64,000 nt of DNA, taken from contig CAJNDT010000007.1 in assembly GCA_905221615.1 (NCBI GenBank), forward strand, positions 186,001 through 250,000. The letters are read 5' to 3'. The notes under the pieces were generated by a model. That model saw only the letters and a program-made list of their open reading frames with translations, had not been told where the DNA came from and did not search any database. Numbering within the stretch: the first letter of the stretch is position 1; each line of letters begins with the position of its first letter. Below are positions 29,631-38,770 of the stretch, one piece after another. A program made the translations under genes and the position numbers. This stretch comes from Symbiodinium sp. CCMP2592. Taxonomy: Eukaryota; Sar; Dinophyceae; Suessiales; Symbiodiniaceae.

Positions 29631-30341
29631 TGCTCTCGGCGACTGTCTCTGGCACTCTGCCTGGAAGCACCACTGCAGCACTAAGGGAACTCGATCTTGA
29701 ACACACATATGTTGATTGCGGCCAGGTCAAGAAATTCTTGCGCATCCACTCACTAGTCACTAGAGTCCGTACACACTACGTGGCATGGTCCCATCAACGG
29801 CCAGATAGCAAGCGTTTCAGCTTCCACAACTCACAATCACTTGCATCATGCATTCCAGCCTTGCCATAGTAGCCAACCACCTTTGACGCCAGCACCTGAA
29901 AGGTTTTATGGGGCTGTCACAGGAAACCAAGGTTGAACCAATCAATTCACAGGCACAGTAATTAATCCATCGAGTTACTGCCGACATGACTGTATGCATA
30001 GGCATCGTCTTTGTTTTCCAAAACGGCAAGCTGAAATGTGCCAGATCAGACGGACCGCAAAAGTGACAACATTCAAACGCCCCAAGAAATGCGATTTCAC
30101 ATTGGCACTCTGCCTTTCCGGCACTCTGCCTAGTGACAGCGACACAAAGATGAATCTGAACAGGCCACACTGTTTGGTGGCACTCTGCCTTAGTCACACC
30201 GAGAACTCTCTGGCACTCTGCCTTGTGAAAGTCCCCAGTGCCCAAGGATGAATGGGATGAAGAAGAGGAGGTCCACTAGATGGCTTTGTTTTGGCAACAC
30301 AATTAATAAACCTACTCGTTCAGCTCAATCATTGACACTGA
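29631..30341. other. word-rich spacer
   Basis: Contains word A at about 29651, 30104, 30120, 30179 and 30210. Minus-strand frames here are Cys/His-rich text produced partly by the words and look non-coding, although an exon near 29880-30060 cannot be excluded because it is conserved in copy 2. Confidence 0.4.
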
Positions 30342-31823
30342 TCAATCCTGAAAGCCATCTGCATTTACTCCCCAATCAGGAACGAAGTTCGCAGTGGTCT
30401 GGTAAACATCCACATACTCTTCATCTTCCGATGGCGGGACATCATCACCCATCTGGCTCACCGCGTCTAGGTTTTCCCCCCTTGCCTTCTGTTCCAGCTT
30501 CTTCTAACAATACACAAGCATGGTGTAATTGTAAGCATCCCAAATCTTGCACGACAAAGGCACAATCCAGCTCTGCAGGTCTTTGGGCCTGAATTTTTCC
30601 TTTGAGATGACATCTTCCGTCGTATAAACCTCAACGAGTCTCTTTGAGGCCTCCCACCAGTGCCAGTATGTCAGATGTTTTCCCTTGACTCGATCACGGC
30701 CATGAACTGGCGGAGTGACATTGAACATGCACTGGAGAATCTGCTCAATGACCGCCACCCCAGTTTCCCTCTGAAGCCACAGGTGCCAGTCCCCAGGCTC
30801 AGAGTTGTTTGGAATCTCCTTCATGCCCTGGTCACACAACAGCTCCCAGACAACCACAGTTTTCGAGCCCTTCGACCGAAAGTCATTCCACACCATTTCC
30901 TTCTTCTCCATTGGCAAGTTATTCTTCTCGCATTCTCGGACTGTGATCTCATGGACAGCCATGAGCAGCTGGGTGATGACAGTCGCAGTCTTGCTGTTGA
31001 ACTTCCGATCGTTGTGGTGGGGGTTGAACGGCTGATCTTGTGGCACCGGTCTCGACATACGTGCCCGATTGGCGAGGCGGCCCACCTTCGAAGTCGTCAC
31101 CGCCCTGTGACTGCATGGCAGCATTCCCCGCAACGCTCTGAGAGTTTTCTCCTCCTCATTCTCTGGCTGCAAAAGCTCGGCTGGAACCTTGATCTTGTTT
31201 TGACCCCTTGGCACTCTGCCTTGGGGGTCCGTAATTCCGAGGTCCTCCTCCGCTTCCAAGAAAGGCTTCACCTCTCCAGGCACTGGCGCAGTCGCACTCT
31301 TGGGGTTTGCGGCAGCCTTCGGGCTCGGGTCCACATTCATAGCCTCCAGCTCGTTCATGACCTTGGCGCCGACGGCATCGTGCTCGCTCTCAGTCACCCG
31401 GGTCTCCGGTACAGAAGGCATCGGCTCATCTTGCTCCTCTCGGAGATGGTCCCCTAGTACCATTGTTGCTTGGCTGTCACCCTCATCCTCGTCCAAGCGA
31501 TCCGGGTGAATCGAGGCAGCCATGGCGAACGCATGCTCATCCTCCTCGGGCTCCGCCTCCATCTCAAGCGGCGGTTGCTCATCCTGCACCATAACCTCGA
31601 CAAATTCCATTTCATCGTCCGACGGATCTTGCACAGGCTCCTCCTCTTCCACCACAACATCAACCAAAGTGTCCTCCTCCTCGGCTTCCACCTCCTCCTT
31701 GGGGTCCAACCATATTCCTCCCTTCTCCGTCTTCATATGCCGCAAAAAAAGCAGGATGAGCTTCGCCTGGACGGCCCTTTCCAACAAGGTGAGTAGGGAT
31801 ATTGGGACGGCCCTTTCCAACAA
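30342..31823 (-). pseudogene. acidic protein with ordered C-terminus, copy 1
   Basis: Homologue of 38771-40642. The N-terminal half is Glu/Asp-rich (KEEVEAEEEDTLVDVVVEEEE). The C-terminal half is ordered (NRARMSRPVPQDQPFNP, MVWNDFRSKGSKTVVVWELL, HLTYWHWWEASKRLVEVY). Lesions relative to copy 2: a TAG at 30504-30506 where copy 2 has CAG; a 6-bp loss near 30418; one extra A at 31743-31749. In turn it keeps the frame at KRLVEV and EDEHAFAM, where copy 2 is broken. No domain recognised. Confidence 0.65.
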
Positions 31824-31837
31824 GTGGCACTAGGGCT

Positions 31838-32701
31838 GCCTCCCATGACAGTAATGTTATTCTCATGGAGGTCCCCCAGAAGACTCCCTTCCTGCCTAAG
31901 GGTATGCATTTGTAGCTTCAAGACAAACTTGAACAGCTTGAAGAGGATCAGCATGGTCTCTTTCTCTGGGAACTTGATTGGGTCGGAAAACCTCTGGTTG
32001 AGGAAGGCTCCCACAGTCGTCCCATCGCCTTTGGCTTCTGTGACGAGCACCGATCTCCTCATCCGCGGTGCCACTACGCCCGAGGCATGGGTGACCAAGG
32101 TTTTCAAGTCGAAAGCGAGCGGGACAGGAAACGATTGCCAGTGGGTTGTGAACGTTCGAGATTTCAGAAAACGCCAGTCATATTGGTTTCCACACTCTTT
32201 TTCATCCTTTGCGAGTTTCCTGTGCAGCTTGACACAGAGGTGCACCTGATCTGTCGGATGATCGAAGTCCAGAGCATCTTCAGGAATAGAATCCACCAGT
32301 TTCAGGGCATCTGCTGCGACTTCCGAGGCTTTGAGGACTTCGGCACTCTGCCTTTCAGACCGAGGAATCCTGAGCTCGCGCAGAAGCTTCAGAATGTCGA
32401 TGACCCACGGCTGTGGGATCTTCGCAATCATTGAGTCCCGATTCATTCCATGACCGACGTATTTCCATTCACACTTGCACTTTTTGAATCCTTGCCCGCC
32501 TCTCACGCGGAATTGCAGGCGGACCTCACCGAAGGCTGTGACATAGTATTCTAGAGGTTTTTTGTTCGGCAAGGGAAAATTCCCACCCATCTGCAAGGAT
32601 CCATCCAGCTCTTGTTCGTAAAACTCACAGGTGATGTTGCCGGCTCGCACATTGGCCCAAAACGTCTGACCAAGCGGACTCGTATGCACAGGCGCTGTCA
32701 T
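31838..32701 (-). pseudogene. kinase-fold-like protein, copy 1, cut after the catalytic loop
   Basis: Start ATG at 32701 (MTAPVHTSPLGQTFW). It matches the copy 2 protein up to LLGDLHENNITVMG and is then joined by the 1.55-kb deletion to unrelated sequence, so the metal-binding VDCSG segment is lost. Word A lies in frame as ERQSAEVLK. Presumably non-functional as a kinase. Confidence 0.7.
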
Positions 32702-32830
32702 CCTGCGGCACTCTGCCTTGTCCAGCCAGATTTCGGCACTCTGCCTTGTCCAGCCAGATGCAGGCACTCAGCCTTCTCAGTCCAGCTCAAGGCACTCTGC
32801 AAAGAATGGCGAGGCGGCACTCTGCCTTAT
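32702..32830. repeat. cluster of word A upstream of the kinase-like start, copy 1
   Basis: Five words or one-mismatch variants at about 32706, 32735, 32763, 32791 and 32814, immediately 5' of the minus-strand ATG at 32701. The same cluster precedes copy 2. It could sit in a promoter or 5' leader. Confidence 0.75.
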
Positions 32831-33847
32831 AATGTCGACATGATATACTACCTCTGACGTCAATGTGTTGTTAGATTATAGTTACTAGTATTTGACACAA
32901 TTTAAATTATATCAACTATATTTTGATATTATGCTCACATTGACATTAAATATCATGCATATGCCATCATTCAAGGACCACGACTCACTTCACTTTGAGC
33001 AACTCCATCGACAGAATAATCATGACATGACACCTTTATTGAAGCAGCAGCTACACGGAGTTTAACTTAATTGAGGGGCCAGACAGACTCAGCATGATCG
33101 GGAGCTTAGCACACGAATGAAACCTAATTCAAGGGCTGTGTTGATATTCAAATCTGCCATATGCCATGATTCAAGGACCACTGCAGCAACATTTGAAATT
33201 TGAGCAACCATCATAAGCCATAGGCAGAACAATCATGACATGACACTTCAGAAGCCCGAGAATGCTAAGTTGAATTTGGCAACGCAGAAGCAGCATGATC
33301 GGAAGCTAAGAACAGCACCGATGACCAGCAATCCTGGGGTCTGGAGACGCCAGCTGACGGCCAAACCTTGCATTGTCACTTTCATTCATACTCAGACTCT
33401 CTCAGCACAGTCGCAAACCCAACACATCCAACAGAACTCAGAAGTGCTCGGTCTTCAGAAGTCTCAGCACTCACAGTTTTGCTTCTGCAGCAAGCAATGC
33501 TCTTCTGGAGGCACTACTCTGACAGCGACGAGGCCTTCGCCAAAACACTCACAACTTTGATCATGACTTGTTGGTTTGCCTGCACCACAAACAAATAACC
33601 TGTTGCTGTGCGAAAGGCAGGCAGAAGTCCACATGAGCAGACATCGGTACTGAAAAACTTGAGAAGAGTCAGTCGACGAAGCCTGACCCACCTGGCACTC
33701 TGCCTTCCTGGCACTCTGCCTTCGTCACTGTCCTGGCCTGAAAATTAAATTGATATTGGAATTTGGGCCAACCCCCTCACTGAATGGTCCAATGGTGGGC
33801 ACTCTGCCTTTGGCACTCTGCCTTTTAAGGCACTCTGCCCTTTTTTC

Positions 33848-34189
33848 TCACGGCCTTTGGACTTCAACGAATTCGCTGTCTTCACATGTCATGGGAACTT
33901 GCTCAATCATAGGCCCTTCGAACTCGTTGTAATCCTCCTCATCTTCCACACGCTCTTCATTCCAGGCCTCCGGATCATCTTCGTCGTAAGCGCATCTCAC
34001 CATGGTCGTGGTCCACAAGATTTGGTCACCGTCGGTGACTTCCCCGTCCCACAGCGTCAAATTCTCCACCCCCCGCGCCCAGCCCTCATTACAGGCATAG
34101 AGCCATCTTTTGTCCATCATCACTTGCATGCCTGCACCGGTGAGTTCCAGCTTCAGGTCAGCTGGCGGTGCGTGTTGATCGATCCTGAA
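33848..34189 (-). CDS. small two-exon gene, exon 2, copy 1
   Basis: Reads FRIDQHAPPADLKLELTGAG, then MQVMMDKRWLYACNEGW, LTLWDGEVTDGDQILWTTTM and an acidic tail. An acceptor (TCTCAG|TTCAGG) is at 34189/34190. Exon 1 would lie beyond the N gap. The C-terminal ~30 residues differ strongly from copy 2 although the flanking DNA is nearly identical. No known family. Confidence 0.6.
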   Translation of the reverse strand, partial: FRIDQHAPPADLKLELTGAGMQVMMDKRWLYACNEGWARGVENLTLWDGEVTDGDQILWTTTMVRCAYDEDDPEAWNEERVEDEEDYNEFEGPMIEQVPMTCEDSEFVEVQRP

Positions 34190-34357
34190 CTGAGATCATG
34201 TTGAAGTTGCTACTTGATTCTAGTCAGTATTAAGATCCGTAGGTATAAGATAATAAATAAATGTAGCGTCGAAGCATTGCTTGAATCTGAGTGGCCATCT
34301 AATGCACTTTTGCCACCATTGGTAGCGTTGAAGGGCCGTCTGGGCCGTGGGGCGCAA

Positions 34358-34457
34358 NNNNNNNNNNNNNNNNNNNNNNNNNNNNNNNNNNNNNNNNNNN
34401 NNNNNNNNNNNNNNNNNNNNNNNNNNNNNNNNNNNNNNNNNNNNNNNNNNNNNNNNN
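34358..34457. other. assembly gap of 100 N
   Basis: One hundred N, a conventional scaffold gap of unknown true size. It separates duplication copy 1 from the reverse transcriptase element, so the left end of that element and its junction are not visible. Confidence 0.99.
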
Positions 34458-35640
34458 TCCGGGCGCTACTGACCGCGGCCGGCGATCCCGACAGGGACTT
34501 CCTCCTCCAGGCCGAGGAGGGGCTACCGGTGGGGGTGAGGGACCCGCTACCACGCACTCCCCACGTCTTCGAGGAACAGCTAAAGTGGCCCTTGAAGAAC
34601 GCGGGTCCCGAACTACTCCTCGGTGGAGGAGTACCGTGAGTTCGCTAGGGAGAAGTTCGAAGAGGACGTGGCGGAGGGCCTCATGGTCAAGATGACGCTA
34701 GGCGAGTTCAAAGCCCGCTATGGCGAGCATCGAGCCATCGCCGCGCTAGCTGTCATCGTTGAGGACGAAGCTAGTGGAAAGAAGAGGATGATCCACGACG
34801 CTACCCACGGGGTCCGGGTCAACCACCGCATCAAGTGCCGGGACAAGATCCGGGCCCCAGGAGCTAGGGAGAAGAAGCAGCTACTTCGGGAGCACATCGA
34901 CGCTAACGAGGTGGCCTTCTCCGTGGTGGGCGACATCGCTAAAGCTCACCGACGCTACAAACATGCCGAAGGAGAGCATGGCTACCTAGGGTGTCAGATC
35001 GACACCGAGGAAGCTACACCGGGGGACCCCGACAGCCAGACGGTTTACGTTAATCTGGTGGGACCTTCGGGCTATCATGTGCGAGCTACTGGTGGACCCG
35101 CATAGCGGCGTGTGGGCTTCGACTCACATACCACCTGCTAGGGCCATCGTTCCCGCTAGACATGCTTCTCTATGCCGACGACCTCGAGTCCTTGGGCCGA
35201 GGGGCTAGGGGACGCATGGGGATCCCGCTAAGCTATCTCTTCCTCGCTAGCCTTGGGTACCCCTTCAAGTGGGCCAAGACGAGGGGGGGATTTCGGGTGG
35301 AGTGGCTAGGCATGGAAACCGAGTACTCCACCTGGAGGCTAGGCCTGTCTCAGAAGAGAACCGACTGGCTAGTGGAATGGCTACGGAAGCTAGTCCGAGA
35401 TGGGAAGTGTGAGGCTCGGCCCTTCGCACAAGGGCTAGGGCGCCTGGGGTTCGCTTCCATGGCGCTAGACTGGGAGCGCCCCTTCCTGGGACCGCTACAC
35501 GCCTGCTCTTCGGCCGTTCAGGGGAAGCTGGGGCTCCTCACGCTACCCACGATGATTCGCGTCCTCTGTGGCTGGCTAGCAGACCGCCTGGAAGCGGGGG
35601 GGCCGTCTCCAGAAGCCGGCCTCGCTATTGGACGGGGCGG
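34458..35640 (+). pseudogene. reverse transcriptase, frameshifted
   Basis: Three frames are needed. The first gives LLTAAGDPDRDFLLQAEEG to about 34610. The second (34623-35064) gives NYSSVEEYREFAREKFEED, GKKRMIHDATHGVRVNHR and motif A-like VVGDIAKAHRR. The third (35065-35640) gives CASYWWTRIAACGLR, MLLYADDLESLG (motif C) and FRVEWLGMETEY. Shifts fall near 34610 and 35064; the latter fits a one-base loss in front of ACCTTCGGG. Within each segment the catalytic residues are kept, so decay is recent, or the bases are assembly errors. Confidence 0.75.
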
Positions 35641-36257
35641 CACCGCTCTCCTTCTACACCGACGCTAAAGCCGAGAATGGACGTGCCTGGATTGGGGGCT
35701 TCCTCGAGCTAGTGGACGGCTGCCACGGTCCCTGGTTCTCGCTAGAGGTGAAGAAGGAATGGGCCCCCTGGGCCTTCGCTAAAGGAGACCCGAACAAGGT
35801 CATAGCCGCGTTGGAGCTACTGGCTACTCTGGTTGGTGTGAGGCTCTGGGTCCCGGAAGGGGATGCTAAGAAGACCTCCAAGGTGGCCATCCGGGGCTAC
35901 ACTGACAACCAGTCCAACGAAGCGCTACTGAAGAAGGCTATGACGACGAAGTTCCCATCGACCTTGGTGTTGATGGAGCTAGCAGAGGAACTCTCCGCTA
36001 AGAACTGTGAGCGTCAGCTACAGTGGATCCGCAGGGATCTGAACCAGCTAGCGGACGACCTCACGAACGAGAACTTCGCTAGTTTCTCCCCGGACTTCAG
36101 GGTGAGCCTGGAGGGGGAGAAGCTAGAGTGGCGTGTGCTGGGCCGTCTCCTCGAACACTCGGCTAGCTACTTCCAAGAGCTAGGAGTGAGGAAGAGGACC
36201 GGAGAGGCGAAGGCTCCGAGGTTCGCTAAGAGGGCCCGTAAGCTAGGTCCCTGGTAG
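35628..36257 (+). CDS. RNase H domain of the element
   Basis: About 209 residues. RNase H acidic residues appear in order: SFYTDAKAENGRAWIGG (Asp), ALELLATLVG (Glu), RGYTDNQSNEALLKK (Asp) and RDLNQLADDLTNE (Asp). The enzyme degrades RNA in RNA-DNA hybrids during reverse transcription. It lies in another frame from the YADD segment upstream, so it was probably part of one polyprotein. The C-terminal ~70 residues are basic. Confidence 0.75.
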   Translation: MDGAAPLSFYTDAKAENGRAWIGGFLELVDGCHGPWFSLEVKKEWAPWAFAKGDPNKVIAALELLATLVGVRLWVPEGDAKKTSKVAIRGYTDNQSNEALLKKAMTTKFPSTLVLMELAEELSAKNCERQLQWIRRDLNQLADDLTNENFASFSPDFRVSLEGEKLEWRVLGRLLEHSASYFQELGVRKRTGEAKAPRFAKRARKLGPW

Positions 36258-36273
36258 CCCTACGGCTGCGCAA

Positions 36274-36459
36274 GGAGATTAGCTAGCCGAAGGCTAGAGT
36301 TCTTCTCCGGGCTAACGCGGGACTTCGCCACAACGCTAAAAAGAGAGAAGTTCGTGTTGTCCGTGCTACTGCGTGAAGCCAGCTAGCCTAAGCTAGGCTT
36401 GCTACGTACTCCCCGGAGGTGTAGAGGGAGGTGGCGGGAGGATACGCTAGCTAGTGTAC
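36274..36459. repeat. 186-bp direct repeat, first copy
   Basis: From GGAGATTAGCTAGCCGAAGG to GCTAGCTAGTGTAC. It differs from the second copy (36704-36889) at a single visible position (CTAGCCTAAG versus CTAGCTTAAG). The 244-bp spacer between the copies holds no gene. Confidence 0.95.
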
Positions 36460-36703
36460 GCACTCGTGCCGAGGGACGAGGTACGACAGTGTATGCTAGC
36501 GCCAGTATCCCTTTGGGAAACATCTAAGGTGTTTCGCTAGAAAACGTCGAAGGGGTTTTCCTCTGAAGCTAAACAGAACGAAGCTTGTCTGTTTGCTAGA
36601 GTGTCTGCACATGGCCGGTGAAGCAGTGCTACTCCGTGGCCATTGTGCTGAAAGGCCCCCAGCTATTGGGGGGCAAATTTCGAGTGCCCACCCAACCCAC
36701 CCT

Positions 36704-36889
36704 GGAGATTAGCTAGCCGAAGGCTAGAGTTCTTCTCCGGGCTAACGCGGGACTTCGCCACAACGCTAAAAAGAGAGAAGTTCGTGTTGTCCGTGCTACT
36801 GCGTGAAGCCAGCTAGCTTAAGCTAGGCTTGCTACGTACTCCCCGGAGGTGTAGAGGGAGGTGGCGGGAGGATACGCTAGCTAGTGTAC
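36704..36889. repeat. 186-bp direct repeat, second copy, at the element end
   Basis: Ends in GTGTAC at 36889, directly followed by TTCTGCAGGAGG, the first base pairs of duplication copy 2. In copy 1 the same host sequence is preceded by GGTCAC, so two bases (AC) are shared at the junction. Confidence 0.95.
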
Positions 36890-37672
36890 TTCTGCAGGAG
36901 GCATGACGATCTCCTGATCGGGCCTGATCTCTGCCTCTGCCGGCGCTAGACCATCGTCATCCATGGCAGGAGCATTCCCATCAACTGGCACTCTGCCTTC
37001 CACAACCCTCGGCACTATGTCTTGTTCACTTCCTGCAGCCTGGCTGCCTTCGGTTGCCTGGCTTGCATTGGAACCCGGAACGGCATGAGGGGAGGCAGGC
37101 GGCTGTTGAATCGGCACTCTGCCTTGTTCCCCAGCCTGGCTGCGACCCACAGCCTGGCTTGGATTGGAACTAGGAGCAGTCGTTGGCAAAGGACCAGAAC
37201 GGACCACGTCTGGCACTCTGCCTTCCGACGGCGGAACCGTTGGCGGGGCAGCTTGAGCAGGACTCGGATTGAAACTGAGACGTCCCTGCGTCTCAGTGGA
37301 CTGCCTTGCTCTCGCTCTACGCCTGGCATAGGTCGTGACATCCTCGGTCATCCATGTGGACTGCCATCCACACTCCACGGCAACCCTGTCAACAGAATGC
37401 TCAGACATATTCACCCCCATTCCCAGAACCGGTTTGGCTATGCGGTTCCAACTGCTGCTATCGCAGAGGGATTGACGCTTATGGGCATTCGCACCTCGCT
37501 GACCAAGCAAGCTGTATTTGCTATCGACCCTGAGTTCACTGACCTTTGTGGTCGGCTTCAGATTGGTCAATATGAAGAGCAGTTGCAGCGCTGTTTGTTG
37601 TGGCAGGTCAGCCGTGACCGCAGCATCCCATGCACTATGAACTCGCTCGAGCAGAGCTTTCACCTTCACCTC
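36887..37672 (-). pseudogene. RING gene duplicate, truncated, finger missing
   Basis: Same sequence as exon A of the RING gene up to EIVMPPAEV, where the reverse transcriptase element takes over and a stop follows at once. The basic, acidic and RING parts are absent. The remaining 260 residues keep their frame and the GRVP words. Confidence 0.8.
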
Positions 37673-37729
37673 AGTCAGTAAGGCGTATCTAGGCTTTGTG
37701 GGGGGAGGGTTCAGGGATCATTGCTGACC

Positions 37730-38164
37730 TTAGGGATACTCTGTTGATTGACAAGCAGCCAGAGGGATCGAACGCAATGTCGTGGCGCTTCTCGGGATTG
37801 CATCTGCATCGGTCGTGGACGTTGCCAGCCGATCAATCCCGATCGTTGCTGCTTGCCTTGCTCTGTTCTTCTTGGTTTCCTTACGAATCCTCCTCACTTC
37901 TTGGTCTTCTGATTCCGACGAGGAGGAGTCGTTGGCACTCTGCCTTGATTCACCCACAGCAGCCATCTGCTGCTGTTGCTGCATTGGCTGCATCTGCTGC
38001 ATTTGCTGCATCTGTTGCTGCTGCTGCATCTGTTGCTGCTGTTGCAACATGAAAGGGTTCATCATGGCCAGTGGGTTGTTCATTCCCATTGCTGGGTTCA
38101 TTGCCCCCGGCATTGGGAACATCATCTGATCACTCACACGGGCGCTCTTCCTCGACTTTCCCAT
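37730..38164 (-). CDS. Q-rich protein, copy 2, intact frame
   Basis: About 144 residues from the ATG at 38164 (MGKSRKSARVSDQMMF). Met/Pro/Gly-rich N-terminus (MPGAMNPAMGMNNPLAMM), then poly-Gln/Met (QQMQQMQQ), then a Ser/Glu stretch and a basic RRIRKETKKNRARQ segment. Word A is read as SRQSAND. It may be an upstream exon of the RING gene; a possible donor (CAAC|GTCCAC) occurs after DRLA. It could be a nuclear or RNA-binding low-complexity protein; this is inferred from composition only. Confidence 0.5.
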   Translation of the reverse strand: MGKSRKSARVSDQMMFPMPGAMNPAMGMNNPLAMMNPFMLQQQQQMQQQQQMQQMQQMQPMQQQQQMAAVGESRQSANDSSSSESEDQEVRRIRKETKKNRARQAATIGIDRLATSTTDADAIPRSATTLRSIPLAACQSTEYP

Positions 38165-38770
38165 TGCTCTCGGCGACTGTCTCTGGCACTCTGCCTGGAA
38201 GCACCACTGCAGCACTAAGGGACTCGATCTTGAACACACATATGTTGATTGCGGCCAGGTCAAGAAATTCTTGCGCCTCCACACTAGTCAGGTCCACACC
38301 ACCTTGGCACGCATTCAGCACCTTGCAAAGGCTTTTATGGGGCTGTCACAGGAAACCAAGGTTGAACCAATCAATTCACAGGCACAGTAATTAATCCATC
38401 GAGTTACTGCCGACATGACTGTATGCATAGGCATCGTCTTTGTTTTCCAAAACGGCAAGCTGAAATGTGCCAGATCAGACGGACTGCAAAAGTGACAACA
38501 TTCAAACGCCCCAAGAAATGCGATTTCACATTGGCACTCTGCCTTTCCGGCACTCTGCCTAGTGACAGCGACACAAAAATGAATCTGAACAGGCCACACT
38601 GTTTGGTGGCACTCTGCCTTAGTCACACCGAGAACTCTCTGGCACTCTGCCTTGTGAAAGTCCCCAGTGCCCAAGGACGAATGGGATGAAGAAGAGGAGG
38701 TCCACTAGATGGCTTTGTTTTGGCAACACAATTAATAAACCTACTCGTTCAGCTCAATCATTGACACTGA

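Larger units (their letters stand above)
28347..34357. repeat. large duplicated block, copy 1
   Basis: Nearly identical to 36887-44303. It contains parts of the RING gene, the Q-rich gene, the acidic gene, the kinase-like gene and the second exon of the small gene, all on the minus strand. Relative to copy 2 it lacks about 1.55 kb (copy 2 positions about 40243-41785). It runs into a 100-N gap at 34358. Confidence 0.95.
34458..36889 (+). mobile_element. reverse transcriptase/RNase H element with 186-bp direct repeats, GCTA-rich
   Basis: Encodes in order a reverse transcriptase with YADD and an RNase H, with frameshifts, then two nearly identical 186-bp direct repeats, the second of which ends exactly where duplication copy 2 begins. 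The class is not certain: split direct repeats and RT followed directly by RNase H recall DIRS/Ngaro-like elements, but no tyrosine recombinase is seen. The tetramer GCTA occurs about every 30 bp throughout, coding and non-coding alike. Confidence 0.8.

Noticed and set aside
30720-31460. 265-residue plus-strand frame in the acidic gene, also seen in copy 2
   Set aside because: It is open in both copies only because the copies are nearly identical. The minus-strand frame has the more protein-like composition.
33690-33840. Regularly repeated word A as a CRISPR array
   Set aside because: Spacing is irregular (14-88 bp), there are no unique uniform spacers and no cas genes, and the genome is eukaryotic.
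34458-36889. GCTA-rich element as foreign contamination joined at the N gap
   Set aside because: Its right end is continuous with duplication copy 2 without Ns, and the RT and RNase H style is that of dinoflagellate retroelements. Not fully excluded, because the left side is a gap.
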